A DNA stretch of 64,000 nt from Octodonta nipae (lineage: Eukaryota; Arthropoda; Insecta; Coleoptera; Chrysomelidae), in the NCBI GenBank assembly GCA_034190945.1, contig CM067219.1:28756325-28820324 (forward strand). The letters are read 5' to 3'. The notes below the pieces were generated by a model. It made no database searches and was not told where the DNA came from. It was given only the letters and a program-made list of their open reading frames with translations. This document shows, piece after piece, positions 52,665 through 63,581 of the stretch. Made by a program: the position numbers and the translations under genes. How positions within the stretch are numbered: position 1 is the stretch's first letter; the number at the start of each line of letters is the position of its first letter.

Positions 52665-53240
52665 TAGTCTTGATTCTTTTTATGTGTTCTTGGGAAATAA
52701 CACCATAATCTATATATAAATAGGCAAAGACAGAACGATTAGGTACCATTTTCTCCTCTGTCTCTCAACCGATTTTCTTCATTTTTGTTTTGTTTAGTTG
52801 CTACTGACGACCTTCAGTGCAGAATGCTAATATTAATTTATAATATTGGTTTATTCATTAAATAAAATATAATAAAAATTCATTATTTACATCCATAATG
52901 TCAACGCCAAACAACTGAGAGTGCCGCCGCCGCTAGACCCACAGATCATACAGATGGGCAACTCAATGTTAAAAAATGTGTCACCTTTTGTCCCATGACA
53001 GGTTAGGTTTAGCATCAAAAGCATCTTAACAAATTCTTCAAGTACTAAATTTGACATTTGTTGAATTTGACAGATCATCACCATACTAAAAGAAGGAATC
53101 TGCAGTTTCTGGTCCCACATGTCACCAATAGGGGGCTGTACCATCGAATTATTTTTGTGTTCTTGGGAAATAACACCACAATCGAAACAAAAATCTGTTG
53201 GTGTTATTTCCCAAGAACACAAAAATAATCAAGAATATAA
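52665..53240. repeat. Foldback-family repeats (gttatttcccaagaacac motif)
   Basis: The motif 'gtgttatttcccaagaacac' with 'aaaaataatcaagaa' occurs inverted at about 52670-52712, inverted at 53147-53182, and direct at 53199-53236. The last two form a hairpin with about 31-bp arms and a 20-nt loop. A partial member is at about 55685-55712. The same family forms the ends of the 9567-9840 palindrome. The 111-codon minus-strand open frame between them (52887-53222) runs partly through the repeat and is not recognised. Confidence 0.75.
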
Positions 53241-53358
53241 TAAATATAACATTTAGAAGACAATGTACCCTTAAAACAAATGAAACTAATATTGAAATTA
53301 TATTTATTTATTTACAAAAGATAAATTAACAAATACAGTTAAAAATGACACTATTTAT

Positions 53359-54120
53359 TTATACATTAAAATAATTCATAACAAAAACTTTACAAATACA
53401 AATATTATAGGTATATACAGTGAGTGATGTGTTGGTTGAAAGAAATACATCAAATGATTCAGTTAAAAAAATGCACAAATGGTTGGAGTATTGAGTATTT
53501 GCAAAGTGCATGCGTCGATCACCACTACCAAAATCTACAATTCCAACCATATGATCTTTTGAAAAATTATAAGTAAGGCCACAACTTAAAGATACTTCAC
53601 CAAACATTAATATACAATATTTCTCTTTTACTGTTAATTTTTAAACAATTTTATTTAAATTTTTAAAGATATGTTCATTATAGCCACATTTGAAGGGAAC
53701 AATATTAACAAGATTACTGAGATTCTTAGGAGATGGTAAACTAAAAACTTTTGAAATAAATCTATAGCTTTTGGCACTTTGTTTATACAGTGATCATGCA
53801 AATATTTTATCATCTAATGAAAAGTCTTCCCTTCGGTTTTAACTTTTGATTCCTCATTTGACTCAAAAAGAAATGTATGGTTGTACTATTAACATTTTTC
53901 AAATACCTTAAGTCACATTGCTTCTGATGCAGTAGCTGTAAACGATGTTTGGTGTTCATTTTGTTAGCTCTTCTGGCTATTCTCTTCCACTTCAACAGTT
54001 GTTTTCTAAGGTTCTGGCCACTTGGATTTGAAGATGTTCTTACCACCACTCTTTTTTGGTATGCTGTCAAATACATCAAAATGTTATGATTTATTCAAGA
54101 ACCACTAAAAAATACTTACT
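53359..54120 (-). pseudogene. P-element/THAP9-type transposase relic
   Basis: Read on the minus strand, a basic leucine-rich coiled segment (LRKQLLKWKRIARRANK) comes first. It is followed after a frameshift by FSLDDKIFA, SLYKQSAKSYRFISKVFSLP and SPKNLSNLV, then EKYCILMFGEVSLSCGLTYN and DHMVGIVDFGSGDR. This is the order seen in P-element and THAP9 transposases: 'yS.eik.FA.tLyf.SpkAYrfl...f.LPs...L' then 'LmfDEmsl..gL.yd...D.i.Gf.d.G'. The catalytic Asp of 'FDE' is Gly here. In-frame stops break it, and similarity ends after HFANTQYSN, so the GTP-binding insertion and the rest of the catalytic core are absent. A 56-nt intron-like gap (54064-54119) separates it from the upstream exon. Confidence 0.8.
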
Positions 54121-54487
54121 CTTGTGTACTTGACTCTGTGACTACTGCAGGTTGCATCTTACTGCAATACAAATGATCATCCTCAAATGTCCTGTTACTG
54201 CTACATGCCTGTTCACTCACATAATATGTAGCTTGTTTTTCTTCAGCAGAGTCTATAAAACTGTCTCCTGCAGTTCTCTCATAACGTTAACTGAAACCAT
54301 AAATGAAATACAAGTCAGTATATGAGGAAAAAGTACCAAATACATCAAAATGTTGATTTATTCAACAATCACTAAAAGACTTACTCTTGTGTGCTTGTTT
54401 CTCTGATTCCACTGCAGGTTGCCTCTTAATGTAATACAAATGATCATCCTCAAATGTCCTGGTACTGCTACATGCCTGTTCACTCAC
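54068..54487 (-). repeat. Tandemly duplicated exon of the P-like relic
   Basis: Two segments of about 150 bp (54068-54220 and 54338-54487) are clear duplicates. On the minus strand each reads VSEQACSS-RTFEDDHLY and ends in a CAAGA|GTAAGT donor, so each copy contains exon plus splice donor. The copies are separated by 117 bp. Placement directly upstream of the transposase relic and in the same orientation suggests a duplicated 5' exon. Confidence 0.72.
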
Positions 54488-55255
54488 TTTAACTATGTAT
54501 AAATACACCAAGAACGGAATTGTATACAAAATACCAGCACAAATTAGAAAAAATAGAGAGCGATTGATGGCTGATGGCTTTAGCTTTCACAGACATAAAC
54601 ACAGATCATACAATAGAGAAGACATAAATCTCGTAAGCAATGGCCGACACAAACATTTATTCAAGATTCAAGCCTAATCATACAATAAAGATCATGGCCG
54701 ATAAAAAAGATCACATTGTGTCTGTCTCCTGTCACTTTGGCTAACTATCAAAAATAGTACTTGATGAATTTGTTGAGAGGGCTACGATCAAACACCATTA
54801 CAGTTCACCGACAGCTGGACCAACATTACCTATCTGAGTTACCACCCCCTGGCTAGACCTTCAAAACACAAAACATTAAGTAATTATATGTGGAGGGACC
54901 GATCGTTAGATGCTTATATATACTTAGAGCATGTACTTCTGGAAGTGGCATGCAAGCGTTGTTATTATTTAGTGATAAAATAGTCAAGGTAGTAGATCAT
55001 TATTGATTTTTCGGACACGTTGCAGTAACTTTCATATTAAATATTCTGTTTTTAATGTGAATTTAATTATTCGATTAATATATTATTATCACAACCTTCC
55101 CGAAGAGAGAGAATGTATTAAATATTTAAGTTCTCCTAGGGTTGTTGGTCCTCTTTTTTTTTCTTTAATATTCCTGAACTTGATTGAAAGTACAAATGAC
55201 GAAAACTTTTAGGTTGCAAAGAACAATCTTCCAATTATTATATCGAATGTTTCCC

Positions 55256-55275
55256 CAGGAGCGGTTCCAGCCAAA
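55256..55275 (+). repeat. Possible hAT-like terminus
   Basis: The phrase caggagcggttccagcc resembles hAT terminal repeats of the 'CAGGGGCGGATCCAG' type. No matching opposite end was found, so this is at most one end of an old or truncated element. Confidence 0.3.
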
Positions 55276-55428
55276 AATTTGGGGGGTCATTCAATTGTCA
55301 AAAATATTTCGAATACCGATATTTGATTACATTTTTTTCTTCTTTTTATTTCAATAGATTTGTCAATATGACCGCTGGGCGACCACTAGTCTAAACAAAA
55401 ATCTGTATATTCACGGAACCAAACAAAC

Positions 55429-55532
55429 GTCTTTAGAATTTATGTGGCGTTCCTAGGTACGACTTTGATATAAGGTAGCGCTATCTTATATCAAAGTCGT
55501 ACCTAGGAACGCCACTTATAAATTCTAAAGAC
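55429..55532. repeat. Hairpin with arms of about 46 bp
   Basis: The inner arms 55444-55474 and 55485-55515 are perfect reverse complements over 31 bp (gtggcgttcctaggtacgac ...) with a 10-nt loop. After a 2-nt interruption the pairing continues (gtctttagaatttat / ataaattctaaagac). It is probably a small MITE, and would form a strong RNA hairpin in the intron transcript. Confidence 0.85.
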
Positions 55533-55814
55533 AACTCTTACAAGTTCTTCCAACTTGAAAGCTGTAACTGTAATACATGATCTCTAGAATTTTTTATGCT
55601 ACCTGTATATTTAGAAATAACAACTTTTCTTATATCAATATAAATATATGGTTGCTTGAATATACAGATTTTTGTTTCAATTGTGATCTTATTTCCCAAC
55701 AACACAAAAATAATCCAGTAATTAGCAATTATATACTTTATCCGTATTGTTTTTTAGTTGTTAATGACAGTCTCACAAGACTGGAATACAGTGTTGTTAC
55801 TCATCTATAAATTA

Positions 55815-58800
55815 CAAACTGAATTTTCAACATTTAAAATGCTTACTAAAAAATATTATTGATTTATGGAAATTATTGAAATAGTTGTGGGTAAAGTCTC
55901 AGAATTTAGTTAAGTAGTGTCTACAGATTTTTTCAAAATTATTTATTTATAGGCTTCAAAAATGTCAGTTCCTGCGCTTTTTTTTCTTTTAAATAATTTA
56001 TAACAAATTGATTAATCGCAATGTGACCAAGTTGGAGGTAAGCGACATCTTGATTCTTTTTCTGGGACATCTTACGAATGTTATTATGAAATAAATCGAA
56101 TATTTTTCCGATTAATGGCAACGTTTTCGCCTTGTCTATATCGTTTTATTAAATGTTTAGTCTGTCACCGAACTGTCTTTCCCACCATCTTTTTATCGGA
56201 TGAAAAATATTTCACAAATTTCAATGCAATGAAGAATTTTTACCAATAATTCATACATATATTTGAAAAATTATACGTGTGACTCCTATAATCCTTGTTT
56301 TTACTTTATATTTTTATGTAATTAATGATGCTGTTTGATTTTAAGAACGTACTAGAACCGGTGTTTACTGCTTTAAAAACTCTAACAAGTAAATACTGTT
56401 TTTTTTCACTCCTTTGGGTGTGCAAGCCTCATTGTACATACGGGAATTATAACATACCCAAAATAAAATTAAATTCAACAATGTATGATCTGTTTGAGAT
56501 TTTACAATCCAGCTTCGCTCAACCGAGTGAAAGTTCCCATAATTATTTATTTATTTAGTACATATAATGAATTTAATACTTTATCGCGATATGTATATCG
56601 ACAGTTTCAGGGAAAATTAGCTCCGGGAAACCCCAAGTTCGTAGTCATTTTAATATCTCCAAAAGAAAGAACTCCTAATCGTTCTGATAGGTTTTAGTTA
56701 GAACTCCTAGATATCGATATTCATTGCGCGATAGTGTAAAAGATATGATAAGTTCTATGCATTTTTCAAATTGCTAAAACAGTTTGTCGAAAAATGAGGG
56801 CATTGTAAATACCAGGTAAAATAGAATGCCCTTGAATAAAATTAACTTTGCAAGAAATTAATAAAATCTACAATCCTGTTCTTTCTGTCATACAAATGAG
56901 ACATTTTTGCTATGTTTCAAAGATCTATTATTTTGCTCAACAATAGCTATGAATTACTAAACAATAACCCATTAACTAATTTATCAGTGGAGTCGATCAA
57001 ACTCTCATTTGGAAGGTTTTAAAAATACCTATCAGACAAACTCACTTTCCATATTTTAATTGATTTCTTATATTCTTGAAAAATGACAAAACTGTCAGTT
57101 ATGATCGCAAATTAATTAAGAAGGAAAAGCAGTGTCGAAAGAATGTAGAAAGTTCAAAAATTGTTGATAGCATAAATTTGAAATACAAAAAATTAACAAA
57201 AAATCAACGTAATTTCCATTTGCTACAGTCCTGCGAGTATTCCTGTTCTTACAACCGTTAATTTTTTTTGTGTGTCCTACAATTTTGACAAATCTCCTGA
57301 CGACTTATTGTTGGTTTGTGTTTTGACAAGAAGACTGATATTTTTATATTATTTAGGCCATGCTGACTCTTGTGTTTTAGTTAGTTTTCTAGCAGCTGTT
57401 TTGCCAATGATTTCAAAAAGTCAAAACCCAAAAGTTGATGGGGCGATTAATATTCATTAGAGACCTAATATCTGCTTCCCTTTTTCCCTCCCAAAACGTG
57501 TGAGCCGTTCGTGTAAAATCATTTTGCTCCTTAACTTCTACTTTTATCTGTAATATACATATAAATTTTGTACTTATTTTAATTAACAGTATGATTATAT
57601 ATGTTTGAGTTATTATCCTTCTTAATTTTTTAACTGGGGTCCTTACTCTCTACTTCACATTTGTCTATTACCTATCAAATGATTTTTGTACTAGTCTTAT
57701 TTTCTGTAAGTTGTTTTTTTCCTTTTCACCTTACGAAAGCTGCCGTTGCTTCCGTTCTCATGTCCTCGTATTTTTAATCGTTCTTTCCACTCCATTTTCC
57801 ATAAGTTTAGTCAAATCACTCTATTTTTGTAAATTTCACTAACAAATACTTCTGAAAATGTATTTATTGACTTTCGTGAGATATATATTCCTTTTAGAAA
57901 GTTCCAAAGCATTGCTCTAAATAAAAAAAGTATATCGTACATAAAAATACAGTTTGCAAACTTTCATATCGATACGTAAGTTAAAATGTAAATAAGTAGA
58001 AGAAAGTAAAATAATCCAGTGTTATCTAAAACGGTATTTTTTTTCAAAATAAACCCCTTGTCATTATTCATCACTAGCTATAATTTTCAGAAAGACCGTT
58101 GCACAATTACAAGATACAGATGTGTATTTTCTCAAATAATTTAAACAGAACAAGACTTTCTTGTATCTCAGGTCAATTTTATTTTTAAATGATCTGCATT
58201 TCAATATAAAACAACGTCTTCGAGTTTGTTTTGCTAGACCGAGTGGAAGTAGGACACAAACACGAGAACCATCGACGCGATTTCCACAATAAGATAATGT
58301 GGGTTATAAAATATTCATGAACGCTTAGTAGAAAATAATTTCATTTGTTTTACCGAAACGTAATAACTTTATTTTTATAGGCTATTGTTCAATGAAATGG
58401 GTTTCCCTGAGATAGTATGTTTGTTTTAAGTGGATCAATGTGTCATGAGATGATGAAATGGAAAGAAAAAAAACGAATATTCGCATTTTGTACTTGTTTG
58501 TGCACGTCTTGTTAAGCTTCTTTGATGAAGTCATCCAGCTAAAACATTACCCATCACCAAATTTGCCCAAACTTTCGTAATTATCCCTGGCAAATTCAAT
58601 TTGGCAATTTCAAACATGTTTACGTTCAACGCTAAAGTTGATGATAAAAATGCTGAATTAATTTGGTTATAAAAAAGGTTAATGAGGTAATTTTCATTTT
58701 TCATATACATCGATTTATGAATATTTTATGGCAGTTACCCCTATTTGGCATTCTCTTATCCAAACAGTTTTTTTTTCAATTATTTTTTATTATATTTATA

Positions 58801-58990
58801 AGTTTCCATTGGAGTCATATCTGAACTATGTCGCGGCCATGGCAAATTCTATAATCTGTGAATTGAGAACACACTCCATATCATTTATGTGAGACGTAGA
58901 AATCTGTAAACCCTGTAATAATTAGTTACAATAAATTTCAATATACATATATGCATATTACTCGTATATTAAAGTGTGTAAATGATCAAA
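55815..58990. other. Intron sequence without recognised features
   Basis: AT-rich. Open frames at 55939-56121 minus, 56325-56558 plus and 57076-57261 plus have no known motif. No inverted or tandem repeat stood out. Confidence 0.5.
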
Positions 58991-58999
58991 AGTTGAAGG

Positions 59000-59500
59000 G
59001 AATCCGACGGTTTGCTTTGGACCCATTAACTCGCCTAGGCATGCTTATAATGAGATGATCGATTTCCTTCTGATTTTGCAATCATCATACTAATACGCCA
59101 CACACATATTCAGCAGGTCATATCTTGATAGATATTAGTGGCAGAGGCATCAAAGCAGGCCAACATAACTCTATTTACATGAGGTCGTGTTTTGTACAAA
59201 GACCAATTGTCATAAACAGTAGTCCTCCACACCTTAGCTAACTTAGTGTGATGTATACACCTGTCTACATAAAACCGGGGATTATTCCTTTCTCCACGTC
59301 ATCTCATCCTTACCCGCCCCTGACGCAAACTCAAACAGAATCTGGATTTGTCGCTAAGTACTACCATATTCTACTTCCGGTTCCACTTTAACTAGTCAGT
59401 GTCTTGTTGTAAGATGACATACATACGCATTGCTTCTGGTACTCGCTATTGAGACTCCTACTCGCCTTCTTTAAAACTCAGCTACTTGATGGAAATTTGC
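59000..59500 (-). pseudogene. Tc1-like transposase relic
   Basis: The minus strand reads SDKSRFCL, then QGRVRM, a stop and RGERNNPRF, then VWRTTVYDNWSLYKT. This matches the Tc1 segment 'LFSDESRFcL...dgRvrVwRrrGEr.......vmVWGaI.yd.rs.Lv'. The first catalytic Asp (SDxS) is kept, though the following Glu is Lys. A weak 'KHA' near 59045 may correspond to 'IEHAWD' of the third catalytic block. Stops and frameshifts throughout. It is unrelated to the two mariner copies. Confidence 0.7.
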
Positions 59501-59519
59501 ATTGTCTCTTAATATAGGC

Positions 59520-62080
59520 ATAATGAAAATAATAAACTAATGGTTTTTTTTTATCCGAAATATTAATATAAAAAAGTTCATTCTGTAGGTTTCGAATTCT
59601 GTCATTTTTCTATGACACAGACAGGTTCTACTCATTTACCGATGCGAATTATTTTTCAGATGGGTTTAGAAGCTCCATAACTCCAGTATGTGTTAAAAAA
59701 TTAGCGATTAATAGATTACTATATTGGACAACCTAAAAAAATAGGAAACTGAAGAGTCTTCGGGAACAGAATTTTTACAATTGTACCGCGGAAAATTGAT
59801 TGTTCTAAAAAATATGCTACAAAAAATTTAATGTGAACAAATTAACCTCTACCCATTTATAACTTTTAGACACAATACTTACCGAGAGTATATGTTAAAT
59901 GATGTTAACTTTTATTTTTTAGCCTTGAGAGACTTAACAGGTTTTTGAACGCGAGATGGTATATCGTTTCTACTTGGGAGCCTTGATCATTTGCAGTACC
60001 ATCAGAAGACTGATTGCATATTTAAAGGCAAATTGAATGACATTTAGAAGTTTCATAGAAACTAGCCACTTGAGACTCACAAACCAGATGTGCTAATGTA
60101 AAGCCGTTCCCTTTGTGATTTCTATGTTAGAAACAACGCAATACAAATTTACGTAATTTAGAAGCATCAATAGTTTCAACCATTCATTACATTTATTGTT
60201 TAATGTATAAATGAAAATAAAACGTATTTGTATCTATCACAGATTTACTACATTTTCTCTCCTTACAACTGTAAGCTTAAAGGCTTAACGTATGTTATAG
60301 TTAATGACAGTAATATATTAACTTCACTATAAGCCTCAATATATCTCAATAATTCACATATTCTGGTTCGTTTATCATGAAATACCTCTGCCATTGTTTA
60401 ATATGGATTAGAATTTGAATTTAAACTCCTATGTTTAGGTTATTACCAAAATCTTGATATATGTGACGGCACGATTTGAAATTTTGCGATACCAACTTAG
60501 CAAAAATGTACTCAGTTGTCAATATTTATAAAGTATTATTTCTCCGTTAAAGAATGCTGAAGCAAGTCGGTTATTAATCCCATATCCCACTCGAATCTGG
60601 ACATATTTCAAATTGACAGGGTAAAGTTTTATGGCTTATAGCGAATTGAGTGGGTAGACAAAAAAACAACTGCGAGCAACAGTCTTATGTCATGATTGAA
60701 GTCGACGACGTGCTAGATAGGATAAGTTGGCTATTAGTTTTCTCTCCTCATCAAATTCGATATATTCCGAACTAGGGTATACAAGGTAAACGACACTTGA
60801 AAATAAAGTACCGGTATTCATTTGAAGCTCATTTGTTTCCAAAACAATTTTTGTTTTATGTTTAATTTTGTATATATAACACTCAATATTCCTTTCACGT
60901 TTAGGGCAGTTCAAAAAAGACTTGTAACTAGCTAAATTGTATCTGTTCATACTTTGTATTGATTATTTGTTGCAGGATCTGATTCTCTAGAAAAACAAAT
61001 CTTCAAATATATTTGTATTTGAAAATGACAGCTTCATACCGGAGTTCACTATGTAATTTTAATTTTAGATTTGAGAATAAGTCATTTAAGCCAATTACTA
61101 TATTTAAATCAACATAAGAGCGCATTTACACAGCTCAGACTTTACTCCGAATTGTATGCACTACTACAATGCTACTTGACTTTTCAGACAATTATCGGTA
61201 AAATTAGAAAAGTCTGTGGTTTACATATTTCTTTGTTCTTCGCAATGGTATACCAGTGCTTCAGTTTTCGAAATCATTTTAAGCCGTGCAATCCTTATAA
61301 CAATTTGTACCTTTTGAATAGTTCTTAGAAACATAACACTGCTTCCCGTGCCAATGCTGGTAATAAACATCAAAGTCTAAGCTAAAGTTCGTACAGACTT
61401 TCGTCTACGTTTTCTGAAATTTGCAAAGATATCTGCCCGAACAAATGTCTATCATGTATAAACAAGCACTACCAGACTGATTTACTCTGTTGTTTGCACT
61501 ATAACGTTCTTGGGAAAAGAATTATGAAAAAATACATAAATGTTCAATATACCTCGTTTTTAGGACATGCTAATAGGTGTAAAATAATTTTTCGTAGATT
61601 ATATTATTATCAAATGACTGCGCTCCATTTTTTAGCTTTAAGTTAAGAATAATTATTTTTTAGTCCGTTTTGAAAATTATTTGTTGACATGAGATGTTAT
61701 ATTCGACTTCAGCGGATTCCAGAGATTCAAAATAATTGCTCTATTGTCATTTCTAGGCTACAATTACACATAATAATGCTACATGTTAACGGAACTTTTC
61801 AAAGGAAATATAAACTCTCTTGTCCATTGCAAAAATTTGTACTGATTATATAAATATCACGAGAAAGCGACTTAAAAAAACCTGACAACTATTTAAATTA
61901 TTCTCAGTGTCTATCATAGTGTTAATGAAAATACAATTTCACATATACAATAAATCCGTAACTATTAAAAGTAATACTAAATGCGAATGTCAAGTACTTT
62001 TTAAACAGTTAGTGTTTTGCATATTGCATTTAGAAGAAAATAACACATTATGGTGAAAAAAAGGTGAACCTAGCATTTTA
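59520..62080. other. Intron sequence without recognised features
   Basis: AT-rich. The 86-codon minus-strand frame 60690-60950 and the 85-codon plus-strand frame 61071-61328 are the longest, and neither shows a known motif. No repeat structure was found. Confidence 0.5.
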
Positions 62081-62084
62081 TATA

Positions 62085-62860
62085 AGACTAGGTGACCCAC
62101 CCCGGCTTCGCAGAAACAATCTAATTTGCGTTCATTATTATTAACATTCTATATAAGACTAAATAATAAATATTAACATAAATTAATTCGAATGTCACAA
62201 ATGTGTTTACTAAATAAATGATTTCTACCTCTTTACCCAGTTTCATCGCAATAGCTTTTATTAAGGCTATAACTGTTCTATTTTCGTGGGGTTAGTTTAA
62301 CATTACTGTATGACTTGGAAACAGTACTTGGTATATTCAGCTAAACTGCATTTTAATATCAATCTAATATGACTTGGAAATATTATTTAGTATACATTTT
62401 CATTTTTTTCAGAAAATATTTAATAAAATTTGATTTTTGTAATCAATTGACAATAATATATATTTCCGTAAAAATCCTTGTCCTGTATTTAAACGTACTG
62501 GTATAATGATAAAATAGTAATTCTTGAAAATATTCTGCAAAACTGGAACTCAATTAATTTCATTTTTTATTATCTCTTAAATTATATGACCATATCAAGA
62601 GACCAGATGATAAAATGATTAATTTTTATAAAGATTATTATTATTAATGACCCGGCAGACTTCCGCCTCATCGAAAATAAAAGTCAATGATTTTAAAACA
62701 AACAAAGCGTATTTAATAAAAAAATTTTTATCAATTATTCATTTTTCTCACCTTTTAAACCTTTCCCCAGATCAAGACCAAGATAAGATAAATGATTAAT
62801 TTTTAGCGAGATAACGAACAATTGATTTTTATATTATAGATAGATTCCTAATAAGTACAT
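62085..62860 (+). repeat. Dispersed repeat fragments (tgacccggc type)
   Basis: Two heads in the same orientation, 'actaggtgacccaccccggcttcgc' (about 62088-62112) and 'aatgacccggcagacttccgcc' (about 62646-62668), resemble a dispersed insect repeat start 'ctagctgacccggc'. The tail-like 'accagatgataaaatgattaatttttat' precedes the second head and a related 'agatcaagaccaagataagataaatgattaattttt' follows it, suggesting two tandem or nested truncated copies. The family name is uncertain. Confidence 0.45.
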
Positions 62861-63387
62861 CATATAACTTTGACTTTATTGTAACATAAAACATTTTTTG
62901 TCGTAAATATAAACGCTATATATGTCGTGCCGTTGATTTTCTTCAGATCTTCGTATATATCGCCTTTACCTGATTGAGTGAGATTACGAACAACGGACTT
63001 ATTTTGATTAAACTAAATTATAGCGTCTATTTCTATTAATAAAATAATTATTATAATTCGTTCAGTATTTTTAGTCATTACTCCACACATATAGGTTTAA
63101 GCGCTGTATCTTTGGTATGTAGGGAGACATTTTTTGAAAATTAATTTAAAGCATTATAAAATGCTACAAAAAGGGTTAAATCGTAAGGCCAAAATCCTAA
63201 AATTAAATCCTTAGCAATTCCGTAGAGCCTGAAAGTCTTGTTTTATATGCACTAGATTTTAAATATGTATAGTCTTGTCAGTCCTCTACATTACTTGATT
63301 GGACTAGCCTACAAGTAGTGAAGGGATGCTACGAAGACGAAGGCGTACATCTAATCAATCATCACTCAATAATTTTCCTATTTTCAG

Positions 63388-63581
63388 GCTCTGGCTCAGG
63401 CGCCGACGGTGACTACCAACTAGTACAGCATGAGGTACTCTATTCCATGACCAATCAGTATGAGGTGTTGGAGTTTTTGGGTCGAGGCACGTTTGGTCAA
63501 GTGGTCAAATGTTGGAAGAAAGGCACCAACGAAATAGTCGCCATCAAGATTTTGAAGAATCATCCTTCTTACGCTAGACAG
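63388..63581 (+). CDS. Hipk: Hipk coding exon (start of the protein kinase domain)
   Basis: The exon is 194 nt. With one base from the previous exon it encodes 65 codons and ends in phase 0 before donor gtgagg. The peptide contains GDYQLVQHEVLYSMTNQYEV, then LGRGTFGQVVKCW and VAIKILKNHPSYARQ. This is near-identical to the HIPK lead-in and kinase subdomains I and II: the glycine-rich loop is GRGTFG and the ATP-binding lysine is the K of VAIK (about residue 54 of the exon). In vertebrate HIPKs the next residues are GQIEVSI, so the following exon should begin with Gly. The catalytic loop, activation loop and C-terminal homeodomain-interacting region lie past the window. A second acceptor 12 nt downstream is possible and is noted separately. 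Identification is very secure. Which gene copy or isoform is involved cannot be told. Confidence 0.97.

Larger units (their letters stand above)
25073..63387 (+). other. Hipk: Hipk intron, 38.3 kb, phase 1
   Basis: This very large intron lies between the linker exon (donor gtaagcaaaa) and the first kinase exon (acceptor ttttcctattttcag). No further in-frame exon with good splice sites was found inside. It carries a mariner, two hAT-like elements or fragments, LINE fragments, P-element-like remains, a Tc1-like relic and several inverted repeats, listed separately. Confidence 0.82.

Noticed and set aside
60690..60950. 86-codon minus-strand open frame
   Set aside because: Possible coding look but no motif, no promoter and no splice context.
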